From an uncultured Collinsella sp. (GTDB lineage: Bacteria; Actinomycetota; Coriobacteriia; Coriobacteriales; Coriobacteriaceae), in NCBI GenBank assembly GCA_902470815.1, contig CABRHS010000003.1, positions 62,001 to 126,000 on the forward strand: 64,000 nucleotides of DNA, read 5' to 3'. This document shows positions 6,694 to 17,000 of the stretch, one piece after another. A program made the translations under genes and the position numbers. How positions within the stretch are numbered: the stretch's first letter is position 1; each line of letters starts with the position of its first letter. The notes under the pieces were generated by a model. It worked only from the letters and a program-made list of their open reading frames with translations. It had not been told where the DNA came from and made no database searches.

Positions 6694-8574
6694 ATGAACT
6701 ACCTTTCCGAGATGCTCAGGATTCCCGTCGTCGACGCCGCCGGCGAGAAGATCGGCATCGTCAACGACCTCGGCATCGCCACGGGCGAGGTCTTCCCCCG
6801 CGTGACGGCGCTCGCCTTTCAGGGACCCGGCAAGACCCCCTTCATGATCTCTTGGCGCAAGTACGTCGAGCGTTTCGATGAGGACGGCGTGTACCTCAAG
6901 TATCCCGCCACCGACATCCGCTTCTCCTATCTGCAACCGGACGAGGTCCTCCTCGCCCGCGACATCATGAACAAGCAGATCGTCGACACGCAGGGCATGA
7001 AGGTCGTGCGCGTGAACGACATCAAGCTGTCCACGACCGGTGAGAACCAGCTTCGACTGCTGGGAGCGGAGGTGGGCGCCCGCGGCCTTCTGCGCGCCAT
7101 CCATCCGCTGTGCGAGCGCGTGGTGGTCAAGATCGCGAAGATGCTCGGCAAGCCCCTGCCCGAGGACATCATCGCCTGGTCCTACATGGACCTGCTGGAG
7201 CGTTCCACCAAGCAGATCAAGCTCTCCGTGTCGCATAAGACGCTGTCCGAGCTGCACCCCGCCGACATCGCCGACATCATCGAGCAGCTCGACCCGCGCC
7301 TGCGCACGCAGGTGTTCGCGCAGCTCGACACCGAGCAGGCGGCGGAGGCGATCACCGAGCTCGACGACGACGAGCTCATGACCGAGATGCTCGAGGGCCT
7401 GTCCGACCGCGAGGCGTCCACGATGCTCGCCACCATGGACCCCGACGACGCCGCCGCCCTCATCGAGGAGCTCGACTACGAGAAGGCCGAGAAGCTCCTG
7501 CGCCTCATGGGCGTCAAGGAGGAGAAGGCCATCCGCAATCTCCTGGGGTACGAGGAGGACACCGCGGGCCGCATCATGACCAACCAGTTCGTGGCCCTGC
7601 CCGCCACCTCCACGGTCCAGGACGCCATCGATGCCCTGCGCGCGCTTGACGAGGACTTCGAGAGCATTTATTACGTCTACACCACCGATGCCGACGGCGC
7701 CCTCGCGGGCGTTCTGTCCATGCGCACGTTGGTGGTCGCCGAGCATACCGACCGCTTGAAGGACCTGGCCTATCGCGACGTCGTCTGGGTCGCGCCCGAC
7801 TTGGACCAGGAGGAGGTCGCCGACGAGATGACCAAGTACGACCTGGTGGCCATCCCCGTCTGCGATGAGAACCGTCATATCCTGGGCATCGTCACGGTCG
7901 ACGACGCGCTCGACGTCATCGCCGAGGAGCACGCCGAGGACCTGCAGATCGCGGGCGTCTCGGTGAGCGAGGGCAGCGCCGGCGAGTCCACGCACGCCTT
8001 CAGCTGGTTCGCCCAGCGCCAATACTGGATCGTGGTGTGGGCCATCGCCGCCTGCGCCATCGCGGCCATCGCGGTGACGCCCGCCGAGCACATGGCCGGT
8101 CTTCCTGCGGCGGAGATCGCGAGCATCGCGACGGGCCAGGGCCTGTACGCGCTCATGCCCATCTCCATCATGCCCGTGGTCCTGCTCGCCTCCATGCGCA
8201 TGGTCTCGTTTGTCAAGAACAGCTATCTGGAATATGACGAGAGGGACGACGAGCCCAAGCCCTATCTGGGGTTCTTCCTCAAGACCACGCTCATAGGCGC
8301 GCTGCTCGCCGGTGTTGTGTACCTGTGCGGCGAGCTCATGGCCACCACCTTGTTCGCGGCGGCGGAGCCCATGGCGGTCACCGCGTTCATGGATTGCTTC
8401 AAGGGCGCGGCGGCCGTCATAGTCGCCACGTATGCGAGCGCCGTGGTCTACTTCCACATCCTGTTCCGCAGCGACGAGAAGGACCAGGGCGTCTCGGGCA
8501 CCTCGCTCACCTTCGCCGCGATGCTGATCGCAGCCCTTGCGTACACGTTCCTCGGCGCCATGCCGTTGCTGTAG
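6694..8574 (+). CDS. MgtE-like CBS-domain membrane protein with PRC-barrel head
   Basis: The 626-residue protein starts with PRC-barrel-like segments (1-60 and about 90-150), then an MgtE_N superhelix (about 187-290, HPADIADIIEQLDP) and a CBS pair (about 295-420, beginning YEEDTAGRIM). That is the Mg2+-sensing cytosolic part of MgtE. A C-terminal membrane region of about five segments starts near residue 455, where the MgtE channel should be. It lacks the recognisable MgtE pore signatures such as a GGNAGSQ-type stretch. The gene lies 12 bases upstream of an NRMT-type transporter. A metal-sensing regulatory subunit for that transporter is my inference; an independent divergent channel is the alternative. 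ATG 6694 has GAAGGAG six bases away. Confidence 0.75.
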   Translation: MNYLSEMLRIPVVDAAGEKIGIVNDLGIATGEVFPRVTALAFQGPGKTPFMISWRKYVERFDEDGVYLKYPATDIRFSYLQPDEVLLARDIMNKQIVDTQGMKVVRVNDIKLSTTGENQLRLLGAEVGARGLLRAIHPLCERVVVKIAKMLGKPLPEDIIAWSYMDLLERSTKQIKLSVSHKTLSELHPADIADIIEQLDPRLRTQVFAQLDTEQAAEAITELDDDELMTEMLEGLSDREASTMLATMDPDDAAALIEELDYEKAEKLLRLMGVKEEKAIRNLLGYEEDTAGRIMTNQFVALPATSTVQDAIDALRALDEDFESIYYVYTTDADGALAGVLSMRTLVVAEHTDRLKDLAYRDVVWVAPDLDQEEVADEMTKYDLVAIPVCDENRHILGIVTVDDALDVIAEEHAEDLQIAGVSVSEGSAGESTHAFSWFAQRQYWIVVWAIAACAIAAIAVTPAEHMAGLPAAEIASIATGQGLYALMPISIMPVVLLASMRMVSFVKNSYLEYDERDDEPKPYLGFFLKTTLIGALLAGVVYLCGELMATTLFAAAEPMAVTAFMDCFKGAAAVIVATYASAVVYFHILFRSDEKDQGVSGTSLTFAAMLIAALAYTFLGAMPLL

Positions 8575-8586
8575 GGTGATCGAACG

Positions 8587-9828
8587 ATGGAGCAATCGAC
8601 TAAGAAGAAACTGACGGTCGCGGCGGTCCTGGGCGCGATGGGCCCCGGCCTTCTGGCCGCGCTCTCGGGCAACGACGCCGGCGGCATCGCCACCTACTCG
8701 AGCGCGGGCGCCTCCTACGGCTACGCGACCTTGTGGATGCTGCCCGTGATGGCCCTGTTGCTGATCGTGGTGCAGGAGACGGCGGCTCGTTGCGGCTGCG
8801 TCACGGGCAAGGGCTTTGCCTCGCTCATTCGCGAGAAGTTCGGAGTGCGCAAGACGGCGCTCGCCATGATCGCCCTGCTCATCGCCAACACGGCCGTGAC
8901 CATCTCGGAGTTCGCGGGCATCGCGAGCGGCCTCGCGCTGTTCGGGATCCCCAAGACGGTTTCCGTTCCCCTCATGGGCATGCTCATCTGGCTGCTCACC
9001 ATGAGCGGCAGCTTCCGTCGGATCGAGAAGATCCTGCTGCTCGTGAGCTGTGTGTTCGTCACGTACGTGGTGGCGGCGTTTTTGGCCGGTCCCAACTGGG
9101 GCGAGGTGGCCATCTCGACCATCACGCCGAGCCTGATCCCCGAGCCGAGCTATGTCTCGCTGCTGGTCGCCACCATCGGCACCACCATCGCGCCGTGGAT
9201 GATCTTCCTGGCGCAGAACAACGTGGTGGACAAGAACGCCGACGAGTCCGACATCGTCCTGCAGCGCATCGACACCACCACCGGCTCCGTGATCGCCTGC
9301 GCCATCGCCTGGTTCATCATCATCACAACTGGTGCGGTCCTGTACCCCGCGGGCATCGAGGTCGCCGACGCTGCCGACGCGGCCCTTGCCCTCGAGCCCA
9401 TCGCGGGCGAGTTCGCCACCGTGCTGTTCGCGGCGGGATTGGTCGCGGCGAGCTTCCTGGCCGCCTGCGTCCTGCCCGGGGTGACGTCTTCCGCCATCTG
9501 CGAGGCGTTTGGCTGGGAGCGCGGAGCCGACCGCAACTGGAGCGAGGCGCCCGTCTACCGCGGCATAATCACGGTGGTGATCGTCGCCTCCGCCGCGCTC
9601 GTGATCATGCCGGGCGTGGACCTCTTCCAGATCATGATGAGCGCGCAGGTGATCAACGGCGTTCTCCTGCCCATCCTGCTTGTGTTCCTCGTGTTCATCG
9701 CGGGCGACAAGCACATCATGGGAAGCTATCGCAACAGCCGCCTTTGGAACGCCCTCACCTGGGCCACCATCGTGCTCATCACGGTGCTCACGGCGGTCAT
9801 GTTCGTCCTTCAGGCGCTCGGGTACTAG
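8587..9828 (+). CDS. NRAMP-family divalent metal transporter, NRMT (Mg2+)-like
   Basis: This 413-residue protein has about eleven hydrophobic segments and NRAMP topology. In helix 1 the classic D-P-G-N becomes D30-A-G-G33, and in helix 6 the M-P-H becomes A202-P-W. Canonical NRAMPs bind Mn2+ or Fe2+ through that Asn and Met. Loss of both with retention of the Asp is the published pattern of NRAMP-related magnesium transporters, including a characterised one from the coriobacterium Eggerthella lenta (from memory). Mg2+ (or Mn2+) uptake is therefore predicted. It follows the MgtE-like gene by 12 bases with a weak ribosome site, which suggests coupled translation. Confidence 0.85.
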   Translation: MEQSTKKKLTVAAVLGAMGPGLLAALSGNDAGGIATYSSAGASYGYATLWMLPVMALLLIVVQETAARCGCVTGKGFASLIREKFGVRKTALAMIALLIANTAVTISEFAGIASGLALFGIPKTVSVPLMGMLIWLLTMSGSFRRIEKILLLVSCVFVTYVVAAFLAGPNWGEVAISTITPSLIPEPSYVSLLVATIGTTIAPWMIFLAQNNVVDKNADESDIVLQRIDTTTGSVIACAIAWFIIITTGAVLYPAGIEVADAADAALALEPIAGEFATVLFAAGLVAASFLAACVLPGVTSSAICEAFGWERGADRNWSEAPVYRGIITVVIVASAALVIMPGVDLFQIMMSAQVINGVLLPILLVFLVFIAGDKHIMGSYRNSRLWNALTWATIVLITVLTAVMFVLQALGY

Positions 9829-9862
9829 CGCGGGGCTCGACGGGAAGAGGGGAAGGTGGGCC

Positions 9863-10873
9863 GTGCGTTCTGACATCGGAGGCCGCGATGCAGCGGATGA
9901 GATTGCGCAGATGCTCGAGGACAGGCTTGGCGACCTGGAGGAAGCGCTTCCGCGTCGGTTTGAGGAAATCGAGCCTCACATTCGCACTGCGCTTGACGCG
10001 TATTACCACAAAGACTATCTACCGCTTTTGTGCTCTCTCACCGAAGACGCCCTGTTTATCGGGGCGGGCCCCGATGTTGTTCGGGGTCGCCAAGCCCTCA
10101 TTAACGCGTGCGGTGACGATGCGGATACGCCCAGTTTCCACATGAATAACTTTCGGCTCGAGGTGGAACCGCTTGGCATGTCGATGCGCGCCGCGGCCGC
10201 AGGTGATGCCGAGGGAGTTAGGGAGCCCGATCTTGTGGTGGCAACGGCTACCTACGATTTGTTCTCCGAGGGCGACCAACCCATGCTCACGGCGGTTCGC
10301 CAGCGTCTCACTCTGCTGATTCGCTTTGAGGGCAGCGCTTGGAGGACGTTTTACCTCCACTCCTCCAACGAGTGGGGAGAGCTTGTGCAAGATGAGGTGT
10401 TTCCCGTCCAGGTAAGCTCCCAGACGTACGAGTACGTCAACCACATCCTGCGCATTGCGAATCGTGGGGGCAGCGAGGGTGCTGGGACGGACGTCGCTCG
10501 AGGAGCTGAGCCGAACGCGCGCCCGCGTGCTGTGAGGCTTGCCATCCGCGATGGCGTCCATGCAATCGACTCCGGCGAGGTGCTCTACATCAAAGCGACG
10601 GGAAGGACCTGCGAGGCCCATACGCCGAATGGTGTCGTCGTGCTCCCGTGCTCCCTGAGCGTGGCAGAGGGCGAGTTCCGCGCCGAGGGCTTCCGGCGTA
10701 TCCATCGCTCGTATCTGGTGAGCGCGGCGGCGGTCGAGCGCCTCGAGGGGCTTGTCATGACGCTGGTCAACGGAGAGCAGATCGGAATTCCGCGTCGCAG
10801 GCGCGCGGAGGTGCGTGCCTGGCTGCTTGGGCGTGATGCGGGCCCAGGCGAAGCGCGGTCTGGCGCCGAGTAG
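9863..10873 (+). CDS. LytTR-type transcription regulator with SnoaL/NTF2-like N-terminus
   Basis: This 336-residue protein starts at GTG 9863, after a GGAAGG purine tract, 35 bases past the transporter gene. Residues about 30-170 look like a SnoaL/NTF2-like alpha+beta domain (AYYHKDYLPLLCSLTEDALF, FIGAGPDVVRGRQALINA, later WRTFYLHSSNEW), which could sense a small ligand. Residues about 225-325 form a LytTR DNA-binding domain: DSGEVLYIKATGR, FRRIHRSYLVSAAAVERLEG and IGIPRRRRAEVRAWL. There is no receiver domain, so this is not an ordinary response regulator. It probably controls the surface-protein gene that follows, whose upstream region holds direct repeats of LytTR type. Confidence 0.82.
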   Translation: MRSDIGGRDAADEIAQMLEDRLGDLEEALPRRFEEIEPHIRTALDAYYHKDYLPLLCSLTEDALFIGAGPDVVRGRQALINACGDDADTPSFHMNNFRLEVEPLGMSMRAAAAGDAEGVREPDLVVATATYDLFSEGDQPMLTAVRQRLTLLIRFEGSAWRTFYLHSSNEWGELVQDEVFPVQVSSQTYEYVNHILRIANRGGSEGAGTDVARGAEPNARPRAVRLAIRDGVHAIDSGEVLYIKATGRTCEAHTPNGVVVLPCSLSVAEGEFRAEGFRRIHRSYLVSAAAVERLEGLVMTLVNGEQIGIPRRRRAEVRAWLLGRDAGPGEARSGAE

Positions 10874-10880
10874 CTAATCG

Positions 10881-10920
10881 CCATTCATTACAAATAAGTG
10901 ACCATTCATTACCAGTTCAG
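10881..10920 (+). promoter_or_regulatory. direct-repeat operator, candidate LytTR binding sites
   Basis: CCATTCATTAC occurs at 10881-10891 and again, identically, at 10902-10912. The starts are 21 bases apart, two helical turns, which is the geometry of LytTR sites. A weaker third element, CCAGTTCAG, follows at 10912-10920. The block lies between the LytTR gene and the giant surface-protein gene, about 80-120 bases before the latter's start. Confidence 0.6.
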
Positions 10921-11001
10921 TGGTTTTGATTCAGGGCCGTACGTGCGTTGGGTTAACGTTGCGGCGATTGTATTGCAACTTCCATGACGAGAGGTCCCGA
11001 C

Positions 11002-14000
11002 GTGAAACCGATGCACCGCCCTGGCTTTGTGGCTCAGAATTATCGTGCGGGGGGTAGCTCTTGCCCCGCGGTCTCAGCGCCGCAAGGTGCTTGTGTCGTT
11101 GCGCGATGGATGGCCGTGCTGGTTGGCGTATTGATTGCGCTTACTGCCAGTCCCGCACCGGCTCATGCGGCGTCCTATACCACGCCGGGCGGCCTGACGG
11201 TCGAATCGCCGCAAGGTGATAGGTGCTGGGACTACAGCGAGGATGAGAGAATCCTCTTCATCACTGCAGATGCGGCTGGGCAAAATCCACACATCAAAGT
11301 TTCGGGCACTACGTCGACCGAGCGCATCGTCATTATGCTGCAGGGGATTGGCCAGGTTGTCGATATCACGTTTCGCGATCTGCATATCGACGCGAGCAGC
11401 TTGAGCGGTGCCGCCGTTCAGTGGCGAGGTGGCAGGAATAGTCTGCATGACTCTGTGTCGATGATTCGCCTTACGCTCGAGGGGAAAAGCTCGCTCGTAT
11501 CCCCCAGCGGTTACGCAGGTTTCCAAAAGGATGTGTATCACTCCTATAAGGAAAGTCTGCTCCACAATTGGAATCCAGGGAGCAACATTCTCACCAAGCC
11601 GGAGGTCGGCTCAACCGATCCCTGGCTGCACATCCTCGGCAACGGAACGCTTGAAGCCACGGGCGGCGATGGCGGTGCCGGTATCGGTGGCGGCGAGGGG
11701 TGCCGTGCGCTGCAGATCGCCATCGGCTCGTCCGACGGCTCGTCAAATCCAACTGTTGTGGCAACGGGCGGTAACGGTGCGGCGGGCATCGGCGGTGGAC
11801 GCGGCGCCTACTGGGAAGGCATTGACGAGTCGAAGTTCGGTCCCAAAACTCAGGGTACGCAGCTGTACTTTTATAGCGGTACGGTGACCGCGACGGGTGG
11901 AACATACGCTGCGGGTATTGGCGGCGGTCAATATGGCCGCGGCGAGAACATTTGGATCAGTGGCGGCGAGATCAAGGCTGTCAACGGGGGCGATAACGGC
12001 AATGCCGGTGCGGCTATCGGAGCCGGAGCCGAGGCCGGCGCTCATAACATCTTTGTGACGGGTGGTACGGTCCATGCGGTCGCGCAGGCGCACGGCGGTT
12101 TTACCGGCGGAGCTTTCCAGCCGGCGTATCCCTTTGGCGACGGCTCGTGGTGCAATTTGCATTTTCTTAACGACCCATTGCTGAGCATCAGCGGCGGCAG
12201 CGTCGACCTCTCCGGGTCGTGGGGTCATACGACGACGACGCCGGACGGCACCAAGCATACCGGCGTGTGGCTCGACAACAGCCGCTTCAAAAATGCCCGC
12301 GTTGAGATTTCGGGCGGCAGCTTCGGCGGGGATTACGGCCAGCCGGGGCGTACCGGCATCGGCAAGGTGTACGGCTTCACGCCCGTGGCGGATCATATCG
12401 TGCTCCATAACGAGGACCCCGCGACCTCCGAGCGCTTCCCCTGGAAGGTCGAGAAGGGCATGAACGAGTTTGTCGCCACGGGTTCGCAAACGTATGCGGA
12501 TGGCGTTCTCACCACGACGGGTGGAGCTGCGACCATTTCAATGCGCCCTGGCGTGCACGAAGCGGTGTACGATCGCGTCGTGTTGTCGGGTAACGACACC
12601 CAGGTCACGCTCAGTGGCCTCACCATCACGCGTCCCTCGGACGCAACGGGCGAGGCAGGCGTGCCCGTGCTCGTTGCCAAGGGCGGGAGCACCACTCAAA
12701 TTACCCTGACGGGCATCAACACGTTGAAGGCGTCGGGTGAGGCTGCCGGTTTGCAGCTCAACGGAACAATTTCGAGGAATCCCAAAATCGAGATCGATGG
12801 AGATGGTTCGCTTGAGGTGCGCGGCTCCGGTGGCGGGGCGGGCATCGGCGGGTCGAAGGGCTCCGAATGTGGGACTATCCAAATCGACGGCGGCAACATC
12901 GCTGCGTACTCCGATGGCGGCGCGGCTATCGGATCTGGTGCCGGAAAAGACACGGCGGGCGACCGGATTATCCTGAACGGCGGCAGGTACGCCGACGCGA
13001 ATGCGACGCTCGGTCCTGTGGGGGTTGGCAAGGTGTACGGCCATAGCCCCAATGCAAATAAGAAGCCTCCACTCTCCGTTGCTAGAAATACCGACCCTGC
13101 AACGAAGGGCGAGTATCCCTTCGAGATCGTCCAGAGCGCATCGGTGGGCTCATCGTTGGTCGTGTACGGCTCCGGCGTCGTTCAGGGGACCGATTGGGAG
13201 CTTGAAGGCGCCGAGCTCCATATCAAGAGCGGAAAGCCCATGACCGTTGCCATGGCGCCCGACGCTCAGATGTCCGGCATCCGCATCGTGGTCGATGAGG
13301 GCATCAAGGACGGGGCCAAGCTGACCCTGTTCGACCTCGACCTCAATATGCGTGTTCGGGAGGCGGCTGCGACCGAGGCCAACGGCGGCTCTGCCATCGT
13401 GATGCATTCCCCTGCCACCATCTCGCTTTCCGGTGCGAACGAAATCGCGACGGGCGTGGGCGGTGCGGCAATCGCCAATCGAAGCAACCAGCTCATCATC
13501 AATGGCGATGGCTCCCTCGAGGCGCAGGTGCGCGGCGGCGCGGCGGCGATCGGCGGCGATGTCGAGCATCCGAACGGCGAGTTTATCACCATCGCATCGG
13601 GCACCATCACTGTTTCCGCCAGGGGCGAGAACGCATGCGCTATCGGTGCGGGAACGGATGGGGAGCCGGTCTATTGGCCGGGCGATGCGCAGGAGATCGC
13701 CATCACGGGCGGTCGCATCAATGTTATTGCCTATGGCGCTGATAGCCCGATCGGCGGTTGGCCTGCCCCCGGGGCCAAGGGACCGGTGGTCACCATCACC
13801 GGCGGGTATTTCGCCGATGTCGATGCGGTTCCGGGCGGTCATGAGGCGGGCGTTGTGTACGACGTGCCCATGCAAAAGGGCTCGCGCCTCATCAAAACGC
13901 GCGACGAGGATCTCGCCGAGAAATACCCGTTTGAGGTCATCCCCGACGCGCGTGCCTTTGCCGTGAAAACGCCGGACGGCAAGCCCGCCGAGGAGTATGT

Positions 14001-17000
14001 CGACTACACCTATCTTGACGGAAAACTTACGATCCTTTCCAGCAACGACATGGTGATCGAGGGCGTCGATCCTGCCGGATCCCCAACCGCCGATCGCATC
14101 CGCGTCAAGCTTGCCTCCGAGGATGAGACCGCGCACCTGACTTTGCGTGATATTCACATCGCAAGCAAGCAAGAGCCCTCTATTGAGCTGGAGCAGGGCG
14201 GTTGCGACGTGATGCTCGAAGGATCCAATGGTATCGCCGCCCAGGGCTGCGAGGTGTTCCTCAGCCATGGTCGCCCCGTGACCTTCGACGGTGAGGGCTC
14301 CCTCACGGTTTTGGGAGGTTATGACAACTCTTACCCTTGGGGCTCCGGAAACGGCGTGCTGGTTGGCGGTGGGGCGTCTGAGAGCGCGAACATCACCTTC
14401 CTTGGAGGCAACTTTGAGTTCGGCAACGACAATTCCTATTACGGCAGGGATGTAGAGGCCTACGTTGGATCCGGCAAAACGCCAAGCATTGATGTCCGGG
14501 GCGGCAGCTTCAAGATCATCGGTGCGGACAAGCGTCTGTTCGGTACGCGCAACGGCCACGATGGCGTGTCTATCACGGGCGGTGCGTACGCCAAGGGTTC
14601 GACCGTGGACCATATGGTTTACGGCATGCCGATCGTCATGGGCTATCACGTCGTCGAGGCTAAAGTTGACGCCGAGGCATGGTATCGCGTGGAGCGGGCG
14701 CCCCTCGATTTGGTAATCGAGGGCGAGGATCTCGAGTTCGGCTCCGACTGGGTCTTGGATGTCAAGCACAACCAGGTCATTCTTAAGACGGTCAAGCCCG
14801 TCCGCATCTCCATGGCCGATGAGCTCGGTAACCCGTCTACCGACAAGATCACGCCCGGTTACACCACCACGCGCCTGGTGTCCGACCCTGGTGCGGGACA
14901 GGTCGCGTCGGTCACGCTCGACGGCGTGAAGATCGAGGGCGATACGGAGGGCGCTCCTGCCGTCGAAATCGCTTCGGGCGATATGAATCTCGAGCTTGCT
15001 GCGGGCAGCGTGAACAAGCTGCGCGGCGGAGACAATATGGCCGCGCTGCAAACCGGCGGGCATGCGATCACCATCACGAGTGATGCCCAGGACCCTGGCG
15101 AGCTCAAGGCAAAGGGCGGGGTGTACTCGCCGGCGATTGGCGCGGGCTACAACGGTCGCGGTGCGGCCAGCCTCACGGTCCAGGGTGGGCGTGTCATTGC
15201 TATCGACGGCGAGCGCGGCGCGGCGCTGGGCGCTGGATACCAGGCGACAGATCCTGTTGCAGTAACGATTGACGGGGGCATGTTCGACCTGCGCGCTTCG
15301 GGGGGAACGTCGTATATCGGCGCCGGTGATAAGTCCAGCTCTCAGGTTGAGGTGCGGCTAAACGGTGGCATGTATGCCGACGCGGACGCCTCGTTCAGCA
15401 CGGGTGCGGACGACCCGGGTATGGTGTACGGCTTGGTTCCTGCTGCGGGCACCGCGGTGGTTCCTACGGATGACGCCGCATTCCCGGCAAAGGTCCTGCC
15501 TGTTGGAGACAGCACGTTGGTGCCACTGGCGAGTGAGGTCGCATATGACGGGCTTGAACTTGACCTTGCAGACTTCGTTCGGATTCCGGCGGGGACCGAT
15601 AGCGATGCAGTGACGGTCGAGTGGCAAACCGCCGATGGCGAGCCGCTCGAAAAGGCCCCGAGCGCCGCGGGCGTGTACAAGCTCAAGATTTCCATCGCCG
15701 AGCATGAGTGCGGCGGGGTCTTCTTCCGTCCCAGCGAGCTGGTTGTGGATGTGACGGTCGCACCGCGTGTGGTGGGCCTTGCGTGGTCGGGCTTGACCCA
15801 AGTGGTGGGCGATGCCGTTGAGGTTGCCGTGACGCTCGACGGCGTTGTTCCCGGAGACGATGTGCGTGCTGTGCTTGAGGGCGATCGCGTTGACACCGTC
15901 GGTACCTATACCGCGCGTGTGACGGGGCTTGCCGGTGACGATGCAGCGAACTATGCCATTGCCGATGACGCTCCGCGCGAGCGTGCTTATACGGTTTCCC
16001 AGTCCGGATCCGTCGTGACTGCCGATGCCGACCGCGAGGATGGCTCGTACGAATATGGCGATGCTATCAAGATTGAGGGTGCGGTTGCCGCGACGGGCAA
16101 GCCCGTGGCGGATGCCGGCGAGGGCGGTTCCGATGTGGAGGGCGATGGCGGGAATGCCGAGAACGGCGATGACGGCTCTGCCGCTGCATCGGGCGCGCCC
16201 GCTGCGGCCGAGGGCGATGTCGATGCCCCTACGTCTCCGCGTGTTGAACTGGCGGATGCTCCCGTCGAGCTCCGCTTTGGGGATCGCGTGCTGGGAACGT
16301 CCCAGCTTGCTGTGGATGGCTCCTTTGCGTTTGAGATTTCGAGCGTCGATGCCGGGTTGCCGCTGGGTGCGCCGGCAGTGCTCGATGTACTCTACGCCGG
16401 CAACGCCGATGTGTATGAGGGCGCCGCGCAGGTGATCGTGACGGTCGATCGCCGTGAAATCGTCGCAGGCATGTTCGCACCTATTGAGGGTGTGATGTAC
16501 AGCGGTTCTGCCCATGAGCCGCAGCTCGAGATTGTCGATGGTCTCTTGACGAAGGACGATATTGCAGTTTCCTACAAAAAGAACCTGCATGCTGGTACGG
16601 CGAAGGCGGTCGTGACGGGTATGGGAAACTTTGCGGGTACGGTCGAGCTTCCTTTCGAGATTGAAAAGGCTGAGCTCTCGTATGCCGTTGAGCCGAAGTG
16701 GGTAAGCGTTGGCGATAAGCTCGACGTGGTGAAGGCGCCCGCCGTTGCCACGGGCGTGAACGGCGAGACGTTTACGGGCACGTTGACCTGGGATGTTAGC
16801 GATGACTACTCGTTTGCCGGAAACGATGGCGATACCGTGATTTTGGGATGGACGTTCACACTTGACGAGACGGCCGACGACTACGAGTCTTCGGTGTTGA
16901 AGGGCACGGCGGAGTTTACCGTCAAGGTTGAGCCCGGCGGCGGCGAGGGCGGCAACCAAGGTGGCGGCGGCAACCAGGGCGACGGTAACGGTGGTGACGA

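Noticed and set aside
6568..9876. 1,102-codon open frame on the - strand
   Set aside because: It lies opposite the MgtE-like and NRAMP genes, whose families are clear. It is rich in His/Asp/Gly/Arg and has no recognisable domain, as expected for a shadow frame in GC-rich DNA.
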